A stretch of 64,000 nt of DNA from Kingella negevensis (GTDB taxonomy: Bacteria > Pseudomonadota > Gammaproteobacteria > Burkholderiales > Neisseriaceae): assembly GCF_030177895.1 (NCBI RefSeq), contig NZ_CP123448.1:496001-560000 (forward strand). The letters are read 5' to 3'. This document shows positions 55,932 to 64,000 of this stretch, piece by piece. Under the pieces are notes generated by a model that had not been told where the DNA came from, searched no databases, and saw only the letters and a program-made list of their open reading frames with translations. The stretch's first letter is position 1. Every line of letters starts with the position of its first letter. A program made the translations under genes and the position numbers.

Positions 55932-56431
55932 ATGAATCTGAAGCGTTTTACAACAAAATCCCAAAAAAGCTGATTTACATTAGTTTTTTCCTTGCCTTTT
56001 TGGTGGATTTTATCCCCCTTTCAGGTAGCCTATTTTTTTGGCTGCCTGAATTTACTGCATTGATACTGATGTATTGGATTATCAATCGTCCGCAAAACGT
56101 GGGGATTGGTACTGCCTTTATTTTGGGATTATTGCTGGATATTGGCACTTCTGCCCCATTGGGCGAACACGCATTAGCTTATATTTTTTCGGCTTACATC
56201 ATCGTGCATAATCGCCGCCAAATTGTGTTATACAACTATGGCATTCAAGCGATTGTGGTGTTTACCGCATTGATGTGTAACGAAATGATTTTGTCGTTAA
56301 TTCGCTGGCGTGTTTCTCATCACTTCTTGGGTTGGTTAGAATTTGTTGCCCCATTTGTGGGTGCATGGTTGTGGCCATTGCTCAATAAAGTGATGGTTTC
56401 TATTTTAAACTTTCGTTATCTTCGCCGATGA
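55928..56431 (+). CDS. mreD: Rod shape-determining protein MreD
   Basis: 167-aa membrane protein with about five helices (LIYISFFLAFLVDFIPL, TALILMYWIINRPQNVGIGT, FILGLLLDIGTSAPLGEHAL). Component of the elongasome. Overlaps mreC and mrdA by four bases each. Confidence 0.93.
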   Translation: MNESEAFYNKIPKKLIYISFFLAFLVDFIPLSGSLFFWLPEFTALILMYWIINRPQNVGIGTAFILGLLLDIGTSAPLGEHALAYIFSAYIIVHNRRQIVLYNYGIQAIVVFTALMCNEMILSLIRWRVSHHFLGWLEFVAPFVGAWLWPLLNKVMVSILNFRYLRR

Positions 56432-58479
56432 AAACACCTCGACAATTTTCAGGCAGCCTTTCGCATCAAATTAACAACCGCCAACGCGATTTCAATTTGC
56501 GTTTGGCGGCTGCTTTCGTTTTTATTATCATCTTTTTTGGTTTACTTGCTGCACGTTTCGTCTTCTTGCAAGTGTATAAACACGATGAATACGTTTCACA
56601 AGCCACAACCAACCGCATTACGCTGATTCCAACACCACCTATTCGTGGCGAAATCACAGATGTAAACGGCATTACCTTAGCGCAAAACTATCCTGCATAT
56701 TCTTTAGAAATTATCCCAAATCAAATTGAAGGCAAAGAAGCCGATTTAATTGAAACTTTAAAATCTTACGTTACTTTAGACGAATCCGATTTGCGCCGTT
56801 TCAAAAAATTCCGTGCCGATTACCGTTCATACGAAAAAGTACCACTCAAACTCAAACTCACGCCTGACGAAGCCTCACGCCTTGCCGCGCATTTGTATCG
56901 CTTCAAAGGCGTGGAAATTAACGCGCGTACGTTCCGTGAATACCCATTCGGTTCGCTCACTTCACATTTTTTGGGCTACATCGGTCGTATCAGCGATAAA
57001 GACATGGAAAAGCTCAATGAAAACAACCGTGCGATTGCTTATCGTGGCACAACCCACATCGGCAAATCAGGTTTAGAGTCTTTCTATGAAGAACAACTGC
57101 ACGGCTCACCAGGTTACCAAGAAGTAGAAAAAGACGCAGCGGGTACGATTGTCCGCGTGATTCGTTCAGAGCCAGCCAAAACAGGGCAAACCTTGCGTCT
57201 ATCTATGGACATCAGGCTGCAACAAGAAGCCGACCGCATTATGGGTAACAAACGCGGTGCGATGATTGCGTTAGACCCACAAACAGGCGGCGTGTTAGCC
57301 TTTGTTTCCAAACCTAATTTCGACCCCAATATTTTTATTGACGGGATTGACAGCGAATCATGGAAAGCCTTAAACGAAAACTGGCAACGCCCATTGATTA
57401 ACCGTGTTACCCAAGGTTTATATCCGCCAGGTTCAACATTCAAACCTTTCATGGCAATGGCATTACTAGAAAGCGGCAAAATCACGCAATCTTCTATTGT
57501 GCCAGCCCCTGGTGCATGGAGTATCCCAGGTACAACACACAAATTCCGTGATGCTGCACGAAGCGGTCATGGCGCAATCAATTTATCACGCGCCATTCAA
57601 GTTTCATCAGATACCTTTTTCTATCGTTTAGGTTTTGAAACAGGGATTGAACGCATTGCCCCTTATCTAGCTTCATTCGGTTTTGGGCAAGTAACTGGCA
57701 TTGACTTACCAGGCGAATATCGCGGCATTTTGCCAAGCCCAGAATGGAAAGCCAAACGCTTTGCCAAAGGCACAGAAAAGCAACGCCATTGGAACCCAGC
57801 AGAAATGGTGCCTGTGAGCGTAGGTCAGGGTTACAACACCTACACGCCACTGCAAATGGCACATGCCATTGCCACGTTAGCCAACAACGGCACGGTTTAC
57901 CGTCCACACTTGGTTAAAGAGATGTTAGACCATGAAAATCAACAGATTACAGTGATTGACCCGCAGCCTGAAAAAAAACTACCTTATAGCCAAAACAATT
58001 TTGAATACATCAAACGTGCTATGCAACGCGTGTTGCAACCAGGTGGCACGGCTTCCAAAATTGGCGGTGGCTTGCATTACACCATGGCAGGTAAAACAGG
58101 GACAGCGCAAGTCGTGCAAATCGCGCAAGACAAAAAATATAATGCTGCTGCATTGCGTGTTCAGCACCGCGACCACGCATGGTTTGTCGCCTTTGCGCCA
58201 ATGGAAAAACCGCAAATTGCAGTTGCTGTGATTTTAGAGAATGGTGGTTGGGGTGTGAATGCCGCGCCTCTTGTTCGTCGCTTAACTGACTTCTATTTAC
58301 TGCGTTTAAAACGCGGAATGTTAAGTAGCGAAGTGAAAGGCTCAAGAGAAACCGCTAACCCGCTGTTGCAACTCAACGCACCACTTTCCAAACAAAAAAG
58401 CAGTGTTCAGGCTGCATTTGAAGCTGTGGCACAAGAACACGCAGCTTCCGCGCCTGCTGCTTCGGCTGTGAGACCTTAA
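56428..58479 (+). CDS. mrdA: Penicillin-binding protein 2 (elongation transpeptidase)
   Basis: 683 aa. N-terminal membrane helix (AAAFVFIIIFFGLLAARFVF), pedestal domain, and transpeptidase domain with the catalytic SxxK in PPGSTFKPFMAMALL (about residue 335), SxN-type SSD in IQVSSDTFFYRLG, and KTG in MAGKTGTAQVVQ. Cross-links peptidoglycan during rod elongation. The C-terminal extension is Ala-rich. Start overlaps mreD (ATGA). Confidence 0.96.
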   Translation: MKTPRQFSGSLSHQINNRQRDFNLRLAAAFVFIIIFFGLLAARFVFLQVYKHDEYVSQATTNRITLIPTPPIRGEITDVNGITLAQNYPAYSLEIIPNQIEGKEADLIETLKSYVTLDESDLRRFKKFRADYRSYEKVPLKLKLTPDEASRLAAHLYRFKGVEINARTFREYPFGSLTSHFLGYIGRISDKDMEKLNENNRAIAYRGTTHIGKSGLESFYEEQLHGSPGYQEVEKDAAGTIVRVIRSEPAKTGQTLRLSMDIRLQQEADRIMGNKRGAMIALDPQTGGVLAFVSKPNFDPNIFIDGIDSESWKALNENWQRPLINRVTQGLYPPGSTFKPFMAMALLESGKITQSSIVPAPGAWSIPGTTHKFRDAARSGHGAINLSRAIQVSSDTFFYRLGFETGIERIAPYLASFGFGQVTGIDLPGEYRGILPSPEWKAKRFAKGTEKQRHWNPAEMVPVSVGQGYNTYTPLQMAHAIATLANNGTVYRPHLVKEMLDHENQQITVIDPQPEKKLPYSQNNFEYIKRAMQRVLQPGGTASKIGGGLHYTMAGKTGTAQVVQIAQDKKYNAAALRVQHRDHAWFVAFAPMEKPQIAVAVILENGGWGVNAAPLVRRLTDFYLLRLKRGMLSSEVKGSRETANPLLQLNAPLSKQKSSVQAAFEAVAQEHAASAPAASAVRP

Positions 58480-58481
58480 TC

Positions 58482-59606
58482 ATGTCAGAACACCATAATG
58501 ACGCAAACATACTCGTCAAAGCCAAAAAACTCTTTTGGGACCCGCTAGACCCATGGTTGTTTTACGCCATGCTTGCTGTGTATTTGATGAGTATGTTCCT
58601 ACTTTACTCTGCCGATGGGCAAGACATCGGACGATTAGAAAACAAAACCTTGCACACCATTTTAGGTGTCGGTTTACTACTGATTTTCGCTCGTATTCGT
58701 CCGCAATTACTCAGCAATTTTGCTTTACCAATTTATGTGATTGGCGTGGTTTTGCTGTTGGGCGTACACTTTTTCGGGATTACCGTGAACGGCTCAACAC
58801 GTTGGCTCAATCTCGGTATTGTGCGCTTGCAACCGTCTGAAATCATGAAAATCGGTTTACCGATGACCGTTGCGTGGTTTTTCCAGCGATATGAAAGTAA
58901 TCTCGCATGGTTTCACTATGTCGCTGCACTGGGCATCATCATCGTGCCAGGCGCATTGATTTTGAAGCAGCCAGATTTGGGAACTGCCACACTGATTATG
59001 TCATCAGGATTATTTGTGATGTTTTTTGCAGGCTTGCCGTGGAAAGCTCTGTTTGCTTCCATTGTTGGTTTCTGCTGTGCCTTGCCGCTGATTTGGAACT
59101 ACGGCATGCACGACTATCAAAAAACGCGCGTACTCACGTTGATTGACCCCAGCAAAGACCCACTCGGCGCGGGCTACCATATCTTGCAATCCATGATTGC
59201 CATCGGTTCAGGCGGCGTGTGGGGCAAAGGTTGGCTCAACGGCACGCAAACGCATTTGGACTACATTCCCGAATCCACCACCGACTTTATTTTTGCGGTG
59301 TTTGGCGAAGAATTTGGTTTAATCGGCAATATTTTGTTGCTATGCGTTTACACCGTGATTTTAGGACGCGGCTTATACATCGCCTCACGCGCCCCCACGT
59401 TATACAGCCGCACTTTGGCAGGTTCGCTCACAATGACGTTTTTCTGCTACGCATTTGTAAACATGGGCATGGTAAGCGGCATCTTACCCGTGGTAGGCGT
59501 ACCATTACCGCTTGTGAGCTACGGCGGCACAGCAACCTTGTCGATTATGTTCATCTTGGCCTTGCTGATGGGGATAGCCAACCAAGGTAAACAAAAAAAC
59601 TATTAG
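58482..59606 (+). CDS. mrdB: Rod shape-determining protein RodA (SEDS glycosyltransferase)
   Basis: 374 aa, about 10 helices; peptidoglycan polymerase partner of PBP2. Visible: GITVNGSTRWLNLGIVRLQPSE with the SEDS signature, KQPDLGTATLIMSSG, GAGYHILQSMIAIGSGGVWG and the C-terminal GVPLPLVSYGGTATLSIM. Two bases after mrdA. Its TAG stop lies inside the left end of a Correia-like MITE. Confidence 0.96.
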   Translation: MSEHHNDANILVKAKKLFWDPLDPWLFYAMLAVYLMSMFLLYSADGQDIGRLENKTLHTILGVGLLLIFARIRPQLLSNFALPIYVIGVVLLLGVHFFGITVNGSTRWLNLGIVRLQPSEIMKIGLPMTVAWFFQRYESNLAWFHYVAALGIIIVPGALILKQPDLGTATLIMSSGLFVMFFAGLPWKALFASIVGFCCALPLIWNYGMHDYQKTRVLTLIDPSKDPLGAGYHILQSMIAIGSGGVWGKGWLNGTQTHLDYIPESTTDFIFAVFGEEFGLIGNILLLCVYTVILGRGLYIASRAPTLYSRTLAGSLTMTFFCYAFVNMGMVSGILPVVGVPLPLVSYGGTATLSIMFILALLMGIANQGKQKNY

Positions 59607-59709
59607 TTGATTGAAATTTCAATGGTACGGCGTTGCCAACGTCCTTATGTGCTATCCGCACGCGGCGGACGTTGTCACCTTGTCCCATTTTTATTTCAAC
59701 TAACTCATA
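59601..59709. mobile_element. Correia-like MITE at the end of mrdB
   Basis: 109 bp with imperfect terminal repeats: left TATTAGTTGATTGAAAT, right (reverse complement) TATGAGTTAGTTGAAAT, 14 of 17 identical. Inside: GGTACGGCGTTGCCAACGTC and CGGACGTTGTCACCTTGTCC, shared with the fragment at 26938 and, in part, with the element at 8901. The mrdB stop (59604-59606) lies in the left repeat. Confidence 0.65.
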
Positions 59710-59723
59710 CTAAATTACTCAAG

Positions 59724-59799
59724 TTTCAGGCTGCATTGATGTAAAATAATGTAGCCTGAAAATATTTAAAAGCAGCCTGAAAAACGTTTTTCAGGCTGC
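59724..59799. terminator. Two DUS-pair hairpins after mrdB
   Basis: TTTCAGGCTGCAT / ATGtAGCCTGAAA with a 12-base loop (59724-59762), then GCAGCCTGAAAA-acg-TTTTTCAGGCTGC (59772-59799). They separate the rod-shape operon from marC. Confidence 0.65.
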
Positions 59800-59823
59800 A
59801 AAACTCTACACAGGAGATTCATC

Positions 59824-60480
59824 ATGAATTTTGAAATCGGCAAATTGATTTTAGCGTTCATCGTACTGATGAACCCCTTTGGTGCACTGCCCGTATTCCT
59901 CGAACTCACGCGCAACTTTACCAAGCGTGAACGCAAACGCACCGCACAAATTTCCTCGATTGCTGTTTTCATCATTTTCACCGTTGTAACTTTCATCGGT
60001 AATACACTTCTTAACGCACTCGGCATCAGCACAGGCTCATTCCGCATCGGTGGCGGCATACTCGTGTTTATGATTGCCATGTCCATGATGAACGGCGACA
60101 ACAATCCCACCAAACCCGACATCGGCGTGGACGACCACCACGAAATTACCATCAAGCAACCCGAACGAGCCAACGTTGGCAGTATAGCCGTTGTGCCGCT
60201 GGCCATGCCAATGGTTATCGGACCTGGCGGCATTTCCACCATCATCATTCAAGCCTCTGCCGCCCGAAACTATCTTGATTTTCTAATGATAGTCGCAGCA
60301 GGCGGCGTAATTAGCTTACTTTGCTACATCGTATTCCTATCCAGCAACAAAGTCAGCGCCCTACTCGGCGACACAGGACTTGTGATTCTCAACCGAATCA
60401 TGGGCATGCTCATGGCAGCCGTTGCCGTAGAAATCATCGTAGCTGGTCTTCGCGACCTATTCCCAAAACTCATTGGATAA
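59824..60480 (+). CDS. MarC-family integral membrane protein
   Basis: 218 aa, six predicted helices. Family segments FIVLMNPFGALPVFLELT near the N-terminus, FRIGGGILVFMIAMSMM, VPLAMPMVIGPGGISTIII and VLNRIMGMLMAAVAVEIIVAG. Function unknown despite the historical link to multiple antibiotic resistance. Start has AGGAGA upstream. Confidence 0.9.
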   Translation: MNFEIGKLILAFIVLMNPFGALPVFLELTRNFTKRERKRTAQISSIAVFIIFTVVTFIGNTLLNALGISTGSFRIGGGILVFMIAMSMMNGDNNPTKPDIGVDDHHEITIKQPERANVGSIAVVPLAMPMVIGPGGISTIIIQASAARNYLDFLMIVAAGGVISLLCYIVFLSSNKVSALLGDTGLVILNRIMGMLMAAVAVEIIVAGLRDLFPKLIG

Positions 60481-60495
60481 AAGCAGCCTGAAAAA

Positions 60496-60930
60496 ATGTC
60501 AGAAACCACCATTCGCAAAACCGTACTCGCCCCACACAGCGCAGAACAGATGTTTAACCTTGTGGACAGAGCTGAAGATTACCCCCAATTTTTACCCTGG
60601 TACGGGCGCACCGAAATCCTCTATCGCAGCGAAACCGAGCTAAAAGCCCGCCTGCACATGGATTATATGGGCATCACCCAATCCTTCGCCACCCACAACC
60701 ACAACGAACCTAATCGCAAAATCCGTATGGACTTGCTTGAAGGCCCGTTCAAAACCCTATACGGCACATGGATATTCACCCCACTGGGCGACGACATCTG
60801 CCAAATCGATTTTGAACTGCACTACGAACTCACAGGCATACTCACCCGCCTCATCGCCCCAGCCTTCAGCACCGTTACCAACAAACTTGTGGACGCATTC
60901 GTTAAAGAAGCCAAAAAACGCTATGGATAA
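60496..60930 (+). CDS. ratA: RatA-type START-domain protein
   Basis: 144 aa, COQ10/START fold (SAEQMFNLVDRAEDYPQFLPW, FTPLGDDICQIDFELHYE, FVKEAKKRYG). In E. coli RatA binds 50S subunits; relatives bind ubiquinone, so a role in quinone handling is equally possible. Overlaps rnfH by 8 bases, the conserved ratA-rnfH pair. A DUS core sits just before the ATG. Confidence 0.9.
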   Translation: MSETTIRKTVLAPHSAEQMFNLVDRAEDYPQFLPWYGRTEILYRSETELKARLHMDYMGITQSFATHNHNEPNRKIRMDLLEGPFKTLYGTWIFTPLGDDICQIDFELHYELTGILTRLIAPAFSTVTNKLVDAFVKEAKKRYG

Positions 60931-61213
60931 CATCAACATCGAAGTTGCTTATGGCACCGCCCAGCAACAAAAACTTTACACCCTGCAACTACCCACAGGC
61001 AGCACCGCCCGACAAGCCGCGATTACCGCAAACGTACAAACCGATTTTCCCGAATCGCAGCCTGAAAACGCACCGCTTGGCATTTTTGGCAAAACCGTCA
61101 AAGACAACCACATCTTGCGCGAAGGCGACCGCGTAGAAATCTACCGTCCCCTACTCGCAGACCCAAAAGATGCTAGACGCAAACGCGTTGCCCAAAAGAA
61201 AAACGCAGCCTGA
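60923..61213 (+). CDS. rnfH: RnfH-family ubiquitin-fold protein
   Basis: 96 aa: NINIEVAYGTAQQQKLYTLQ, LGIFGKTVKDNHILREGDRV and EIYRPLLADPKDARRKR are the family blocks. Function unknown (also called RatB). ATG 60923 lies within the end of ratA; longer in-frame starts are buried in ratA. The C-terminus and stop (KKNAA, TGA) come from a DUS core. Confidence 0.92.
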   Translation: MDNINIEVAYGTAQQQKLYTLQLPTGSTARQAAITANVQTDFPESQPENAPLGIFGKTVKDNHILREGDRVEIYRPLLADPKDARRKRVAQKKNAA

Positions 61214-61229
61214 AAACAAAAGGATTTAC

Positions 61230-61802
61230 ATGAACATCAAACTCATTGTCGGACTCGGCAACATTGGCACAGAATACGAACACACACGCCACAACGTCGG
61301 CTTTTGGTTTTTAGACGAACTCGCCTACCAATGGAAAGCCAACTTCAAAGCCGAAAAAAAATTCTTCGGCGACGTCGCCCGTGTAGCTCGACCACAAGGC
61401 GAAGTCTGGCTGCTCAAACCCAGCACCTACATGAACCTATCAGGCAAAGCCGTTGCCGCGCTTGCTCAGTTCTACAAAATCAAACCCGAAGAAATTCTCG
61501 TCGTTCACGATGAATTAGACATTCCGTGCGGCAATATCCGCTTCAAACTCGGCGGCGGCAACGGCGGACACAACGGCTTGAAAAGCATACAAGCTCAATG
61601 TGGCACACCCAATTTCTATCGCCTGCGCCTCGGTATTGACCACCCAGGCGACAGAAACCTAGTAGCCGCATGGGTGCTGAACAAACCTTCCGCCGCAGAC
61701 CGAGAACTCATAGACCAAACGATTAGCAAATCCTTGCAAGCCATGCCCGATATCATGACAGGCGAACAAGAAAAAGCCGTTCGTTTCTTACACAGTAAGT
61801 AA
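61230..61802 (+). CDS. pth: Peptidyl-tRNA hydrolase
   Basis: 190 aa. Visible: LIVGLGNIGTEYEHTRHNVGFW with the catalytic His in RHNVG, LLKPSTYMNLSGKAV, VVHDELDIPCGNIRFKLGGG and NGGHNGLKSI. Releases peptides from stalled peptidyl-tRNA. ATG 61230 is chosen with AGGA nearby; the upstream in-frame start lies in rnfH. A strong terminator follows. Confidence 0.97.
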   Translation: MNIKLIVGLGNIGTEYEHTRHNVGFWFLDELAYQWKANFKAEKKFFGDVARVARPQGEVWLLKPSTYMNLSGKAVAALAQFYKIKPEEILVVHDELDIPCGNIRFKLGGGNGGHNGLKSIQAQCGTPNFYRLRLGIDHPGDRNLVAAWVLNKPSAADRELIDQTISKSLQAMPDIMTGEQEKAVRFLHSK

Positions 61803-61804
61803 AC

Positions 61805-61842
61805 AAAAAAAGCAGCCTGAAAATATTTTCAGGCTGCTTTTT
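61805..61842. terminator. Bidirectional DUS-pair terminator between pth and the lactate permease
   Basis: AAAAAAGCAGCCTGAAAA-ta-TTTTCAGGCTGCTTTTTT between convergent genes. Confidence 0.9.
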
Positions 61843-61863
61843 TTCCTCCTTAATTCCCCGAAG

Positions 61864-63447
61864 TTACGCGAAGAAAATCAATGCAATGGTTACCGCAATC
61901 ACACCATAAATCGTCATCGGAATAATGGTTTTTTTGATGATAGCACCTTCAGAATTTTCCACGTTCAACACGGTACAAACTGCAATGATGTTGTTGATAC
62001 AAATCATGTTACCCATTGCACCACCCACAGATTGCAGAGCCAAAATCAGTGTTACAGATAAACCTGTGTCAGTCGCAATTTGTTGTTGAATCGCACCAAA
62101 TGTCAGGTTAGACACAGTATTTGAACCTGAGAAGAATGCGCCGATTGCACCCAAGTATGGCGAGAAGTAAATCCAGTTATCGCCAGCCATTGCAGCAAAT
62201 TCTTTACCGATGATTTTCACCATAGACGCATCGCCACCGACCATCATCAGTTTCACCATAATCAACGCGCCCATCAAAGCTAACAATGGTTTGTTGGTTT
62301 GATGAATGGTTGCCACATAGAACGCCCATGCGTCTTTGAATTTGGTTTTATACAACACAATGCAAATCCAAACGGTGAACACAAACGGAATCCATGCTGG
62401 GACATACAATGTTTGGTATTTCTCTGAAACCGCTTCGCCGAAGATGTTGGCAAATACAATCGTTAAAGATTGGGTTACAGTGATGTCGCTCAAACCAGGT
62501 AAAGAGAAGCTGAACCATGGGGTTGTGCTGGTCAAAATTGCTTTCAAGCCCAGTTGTTTAATGCGTGTTACCACCAGCATACCAATCAGCATACCCAACG
62601 GTGCTAAGGCTTTTAACACTTGACCCAAAGGCACTTTTTCCAAGTTTTTGTCTTTTTGGTGGTCTTTGCTCAAGCCCCAACCTTTGTTCGCAGCAAATAC
62701 AGACACACCCAAACCAATCGCACCAGCTACCAAAGATGGGAATTCTTCATTCACTTGCGCCAGCAACACATAAGGAATCGTGCAAGAGAATACGGCGATT
62801 GCCACAAAACCTAAGTTTTTCTTTACTTCTTCCCAAGGAACGATGAAGCACAAACCAATCACAGGAACAATAAGACCAGCAGCGAAGTGCATAATCCCTG
62901 TTTGTCTACCGATTGACAAAATATCTTCAGGGCTCAAATTCAATGGTGCAAAACCGAACCAAGTTGGCGTCCCCACTGCACCAAAAGACACAGGCACAGA
63001 GTTCATCACCAGCGTGAAAATCGCCACTTTCAACGGATTAAAGCCCAAGCTCATCAAGATTGGCGCAGCAATCGCAGCAGGCGTACCGAAACCTGAAGCC
63101 CCTTCAATCATAAACGCAAACGACCAACCAATAATCATCAATTGCGCTACAGGATTTGGGCTAATCGTTGCCAACCATTTGCGAATCACATCGATACAAC
63201 CTGTGGTTTCCATCATGCGGTTAAACATAATCGCCCCGAAAATCACAGTAATCGGCGTGAGCGTGGAAACCAGCCCCGAAGCCACCGTGGCGTTGAGCAA
63301 CATAAATTTATCGCCAAAATACGCAATCTTAATCACATAAATCAACGCAGCCACCAAAGGCAATGCAATATAAGACGGCATACTGTTTTTTTTCACCATC
63401 AGCCAAATCAGCAACACAATGGGAAAAATGCTGAGAAAGAGTGCCAT
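61864..63447 (-). CDS. lctP: L-lactate permease
   Basis: 527 aa, LctP family with about 12-14 helices (IFPIVLLIWLMVKKNSMPSY, IEGASGFGTPAAIAAPILM, AIGAFFSGSNTVSNLTFG, GGAMGNMICINNIIAVCTVL). Imports L-lactate with protons; the lldD product at 18511 would then oxidise it. The start has AGGAAT upstream. Expression may be controlled from the long AT-rich region on its upstream side. Confidence 0.95.
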   Translation of the reverse strand: MALFLSIFPIVLLIWLMVKKNSMPSYIALPLVAALIYVIKIAYFGDKFMLLNATVASGLVSTLTPITVIFGAIMFNRMMETTGCIDVIRKWLATISPNPVAQLMIIGWSFAFMIEGASGFGTPAAIAAPILMSLGFNPLKVAIFTLVMNSVPVSFGAVGTPTWFGFAPLNLSPEDILSIGRQTGIMHFAAGLIVPVIGLCFIVPWEEVKKNLGFVAIAVFSCTIPYVLLAQVNEEFPSLVAGAIGLGVSVFAANKGWGLSKDHQKDKNLEKVPLGQVLKALAPLGMLIGMLVVTRIKQLGLKAILTSTTPWFSFSLPGLSDITVTQSLTIVFANIFGEAVSEKYQTLYVPAWIPFVFTVWICIVLYKTKFKDAWAFYVATIHQTNKPLLALMGALIMVKLMMVGGDASMVKIIGKEFAAMAGDNWIYFSPYLGAIGAFFSGSNTVSNLTFGAIQQQIATDTGLSVTLILALQSVGGAMGNMICINNIIAVCTVLNVENSEGAIIKKTIIPMTIYGVIAVTIALIFFA

Positions 63448-63691
63448 AATTCAATTCCTCTCGTTTTAATGATTATTAAAAATGTAAAGCAGAGTAAAAA
63501 AACGTTTACATACGAAACGATAAGCGAACTTTATGTAATTACGTGTAGCTTGTCAAGTTATCAGAATTATCTAATAAAACAAAGCTAATGATTAAATTAC
63601 ATAGTTTTAAGGGGGGATTGATTTTTTACAAATTTAAGAAACTAAATTTTTTGTTAAGATTAATTTTTAATTAATTGAAACATATAGATAT

Positions 63692-63718
63692 TTATTTGTA
63701 ACAATTTATTACAAATAA
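63692..63718. promoter_or_regulatory. Candidate operator dyad upstream of lctP
   Basis: TTATTTGTAA and TTACAAATAA, perfect 10-base arms separated by 7 bases, about 245 bp before the lctP start. The TTTGTAA-N7-TTACAAA form suits a dimeric HTH regulator of the CRP/FNR or GntR type, but the protein is unknown and the distance is large. Confidence 0.35.
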
Positions 63719-63776
63719 GAAAATTACAACGTTATAAAATTACATAATGAAAAAATAGCATTTTCTACACAAAAAA

Positions 63777-63803
63777 GCAGCCTGAAAATTTCTTTCAGGC
63801 TGC
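63777..63803. terminator. DUS-pair hairpin near the right edge
   Basis: GCAGCCTGAAA and TTTCAGGCTGC arms with a short loop, flanked by A-rich DNA. It could end a transcript from either side. Confidence 0.55.
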
Positions 63804-63940
63804 AAAAATGATTATTTTGCCCAAGGTGCACCATTATCAAATAGCTTAAGATACCTTTCCCATTTAATTTTTTTTAGACCATTCTGTCGCATATCCTAAA
63901 TAACCGCATGGCTAACTGACTTAGCTACACCTATCTTTCT

Positions 63941-64000
63941 TTAGGCTGCATCATGATGTTCTCTCAATCGCTTTTCCAGTCTACTGATACGCTTATTCGC
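63941..64000 (-). CDS. Possible C-terminal end of a gene running in from the right edge
   Basis: Nineteen residues (NKRISRLEKRLREHHDAA) end at a TAA inside a DUS-like GCAGCCTAA. The Arg/Lys/Glu/Leu pattern suggests a coiled coil. Too short to identify and may be chance. Confidence 0.2.
   Translation of the reverse strand, partial: ANKRISRLEKRLREHHDAA

Larger units (their letters stand above)
63448..63940. other. AT-rich intergenic region upstream of lctP
   Basis: About 490 bp without a recognisable gene. Contains GTAATTAC (63535-63542), several ATTACA/TTACAT words, a perfect 10-base dyad at 63692-63718, and a DUS-pair hairpin at 63777-63803. The last part shows short minus-strand open pieces such as LKKIKWERYLKLFDNGAPWA that may be remnants. 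Confidence 0.6.

Noticed and set aside
63800..63940. Short minus-strand pieces ending GAPWAK near the right edge
   Set aside because: Interrupted by stops in all frames and too short to assign; may be a remnant of something beyond the window.

Overview
The window is chromosomal DNA from a member of the Neisseriaceae, most likely the Kingella/Alysiella/Simonsiella side of the family. The main clue is the DNA uptake sequence (DUS). The 12-mer AGGCAGCCTGAA, its near-palindromic partner AGGCTGCCTGAA and the shared core GCAGCCTGAAA occur dozens of times, singly between genes and as inverted pairs forming terminators. The protein families and the gene orders mreBCD-mrdAB, lon-hupB and lptE-holA also fit a betaproteobacterium of this family. 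No rRNA, tRNA or CRISPR array is visible.

Layout. (1) 1-17,000 is a nitrate-respiration block. It holds narG (5' end outside the window), a frameshifted cupin gene, narHJI, two NarK-type transporters, a NarX/NarL-type two-component pair, and on the opposite strand a molybdenum-cofactor set moeA-moaA-moaB-mobA-moaC-moaD-moaE. The cofactor genes serve the one molybdoenzyme seen here, and the sensor pair probably controls the nar/narK promoters; a NarP-type 7-2-7 site lies before narK. (2) 16,500-27,000 is housekeeping: trxB, cysE, an FMN-dependent L-lactate dehydrogenase, ung, hupB, lon, holA, lptE, coaBC. (3) 27,000-32,450 is an accessory island bounded by two IS5-family elements. It carries two DUF262 genes, one with a DUF1524 HNH domain, plus a shortened PP2C-like gene, next to scars of an IS1-family element and a Correia-like MITE. 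(4) 32,600-45,200 contains uup, a KefB/C-type antiporter, a GNAT acetyltransferase, rlmB, tsaD, a Sel1-repeat protein, a YccS-like membrane protein, pheA and rluD. (5) 45,200-53,800 is a long leftward gene run: pqiC, pqiB, a DUF535 gene, a NERD-helicase, a histidine phosphatase, gatA, a repeat-bearing lipoprotein and gatC. (6) 53,980-61,800 is the rightward rod-shape cluster mreB-mreC-mreD-mrdA-mrdB, then marC, ratA, rnfH and pth. (7) 61,860-63,450 is a leftward L-lactate permease, followed by a gene-poor AT-rich end.

The most distinctive signals are how far the DUS has entered gene structure (stop codons, terminators, and a 45-bp coding repeat in a lipoprotein), Correia-like MITEs outside the genus Neisseria, and the IS-bracketed DUF262 cassette, which is the best candidate for a poorly described defence system. 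All functional assignments come from reading the sequence; no database search was run.
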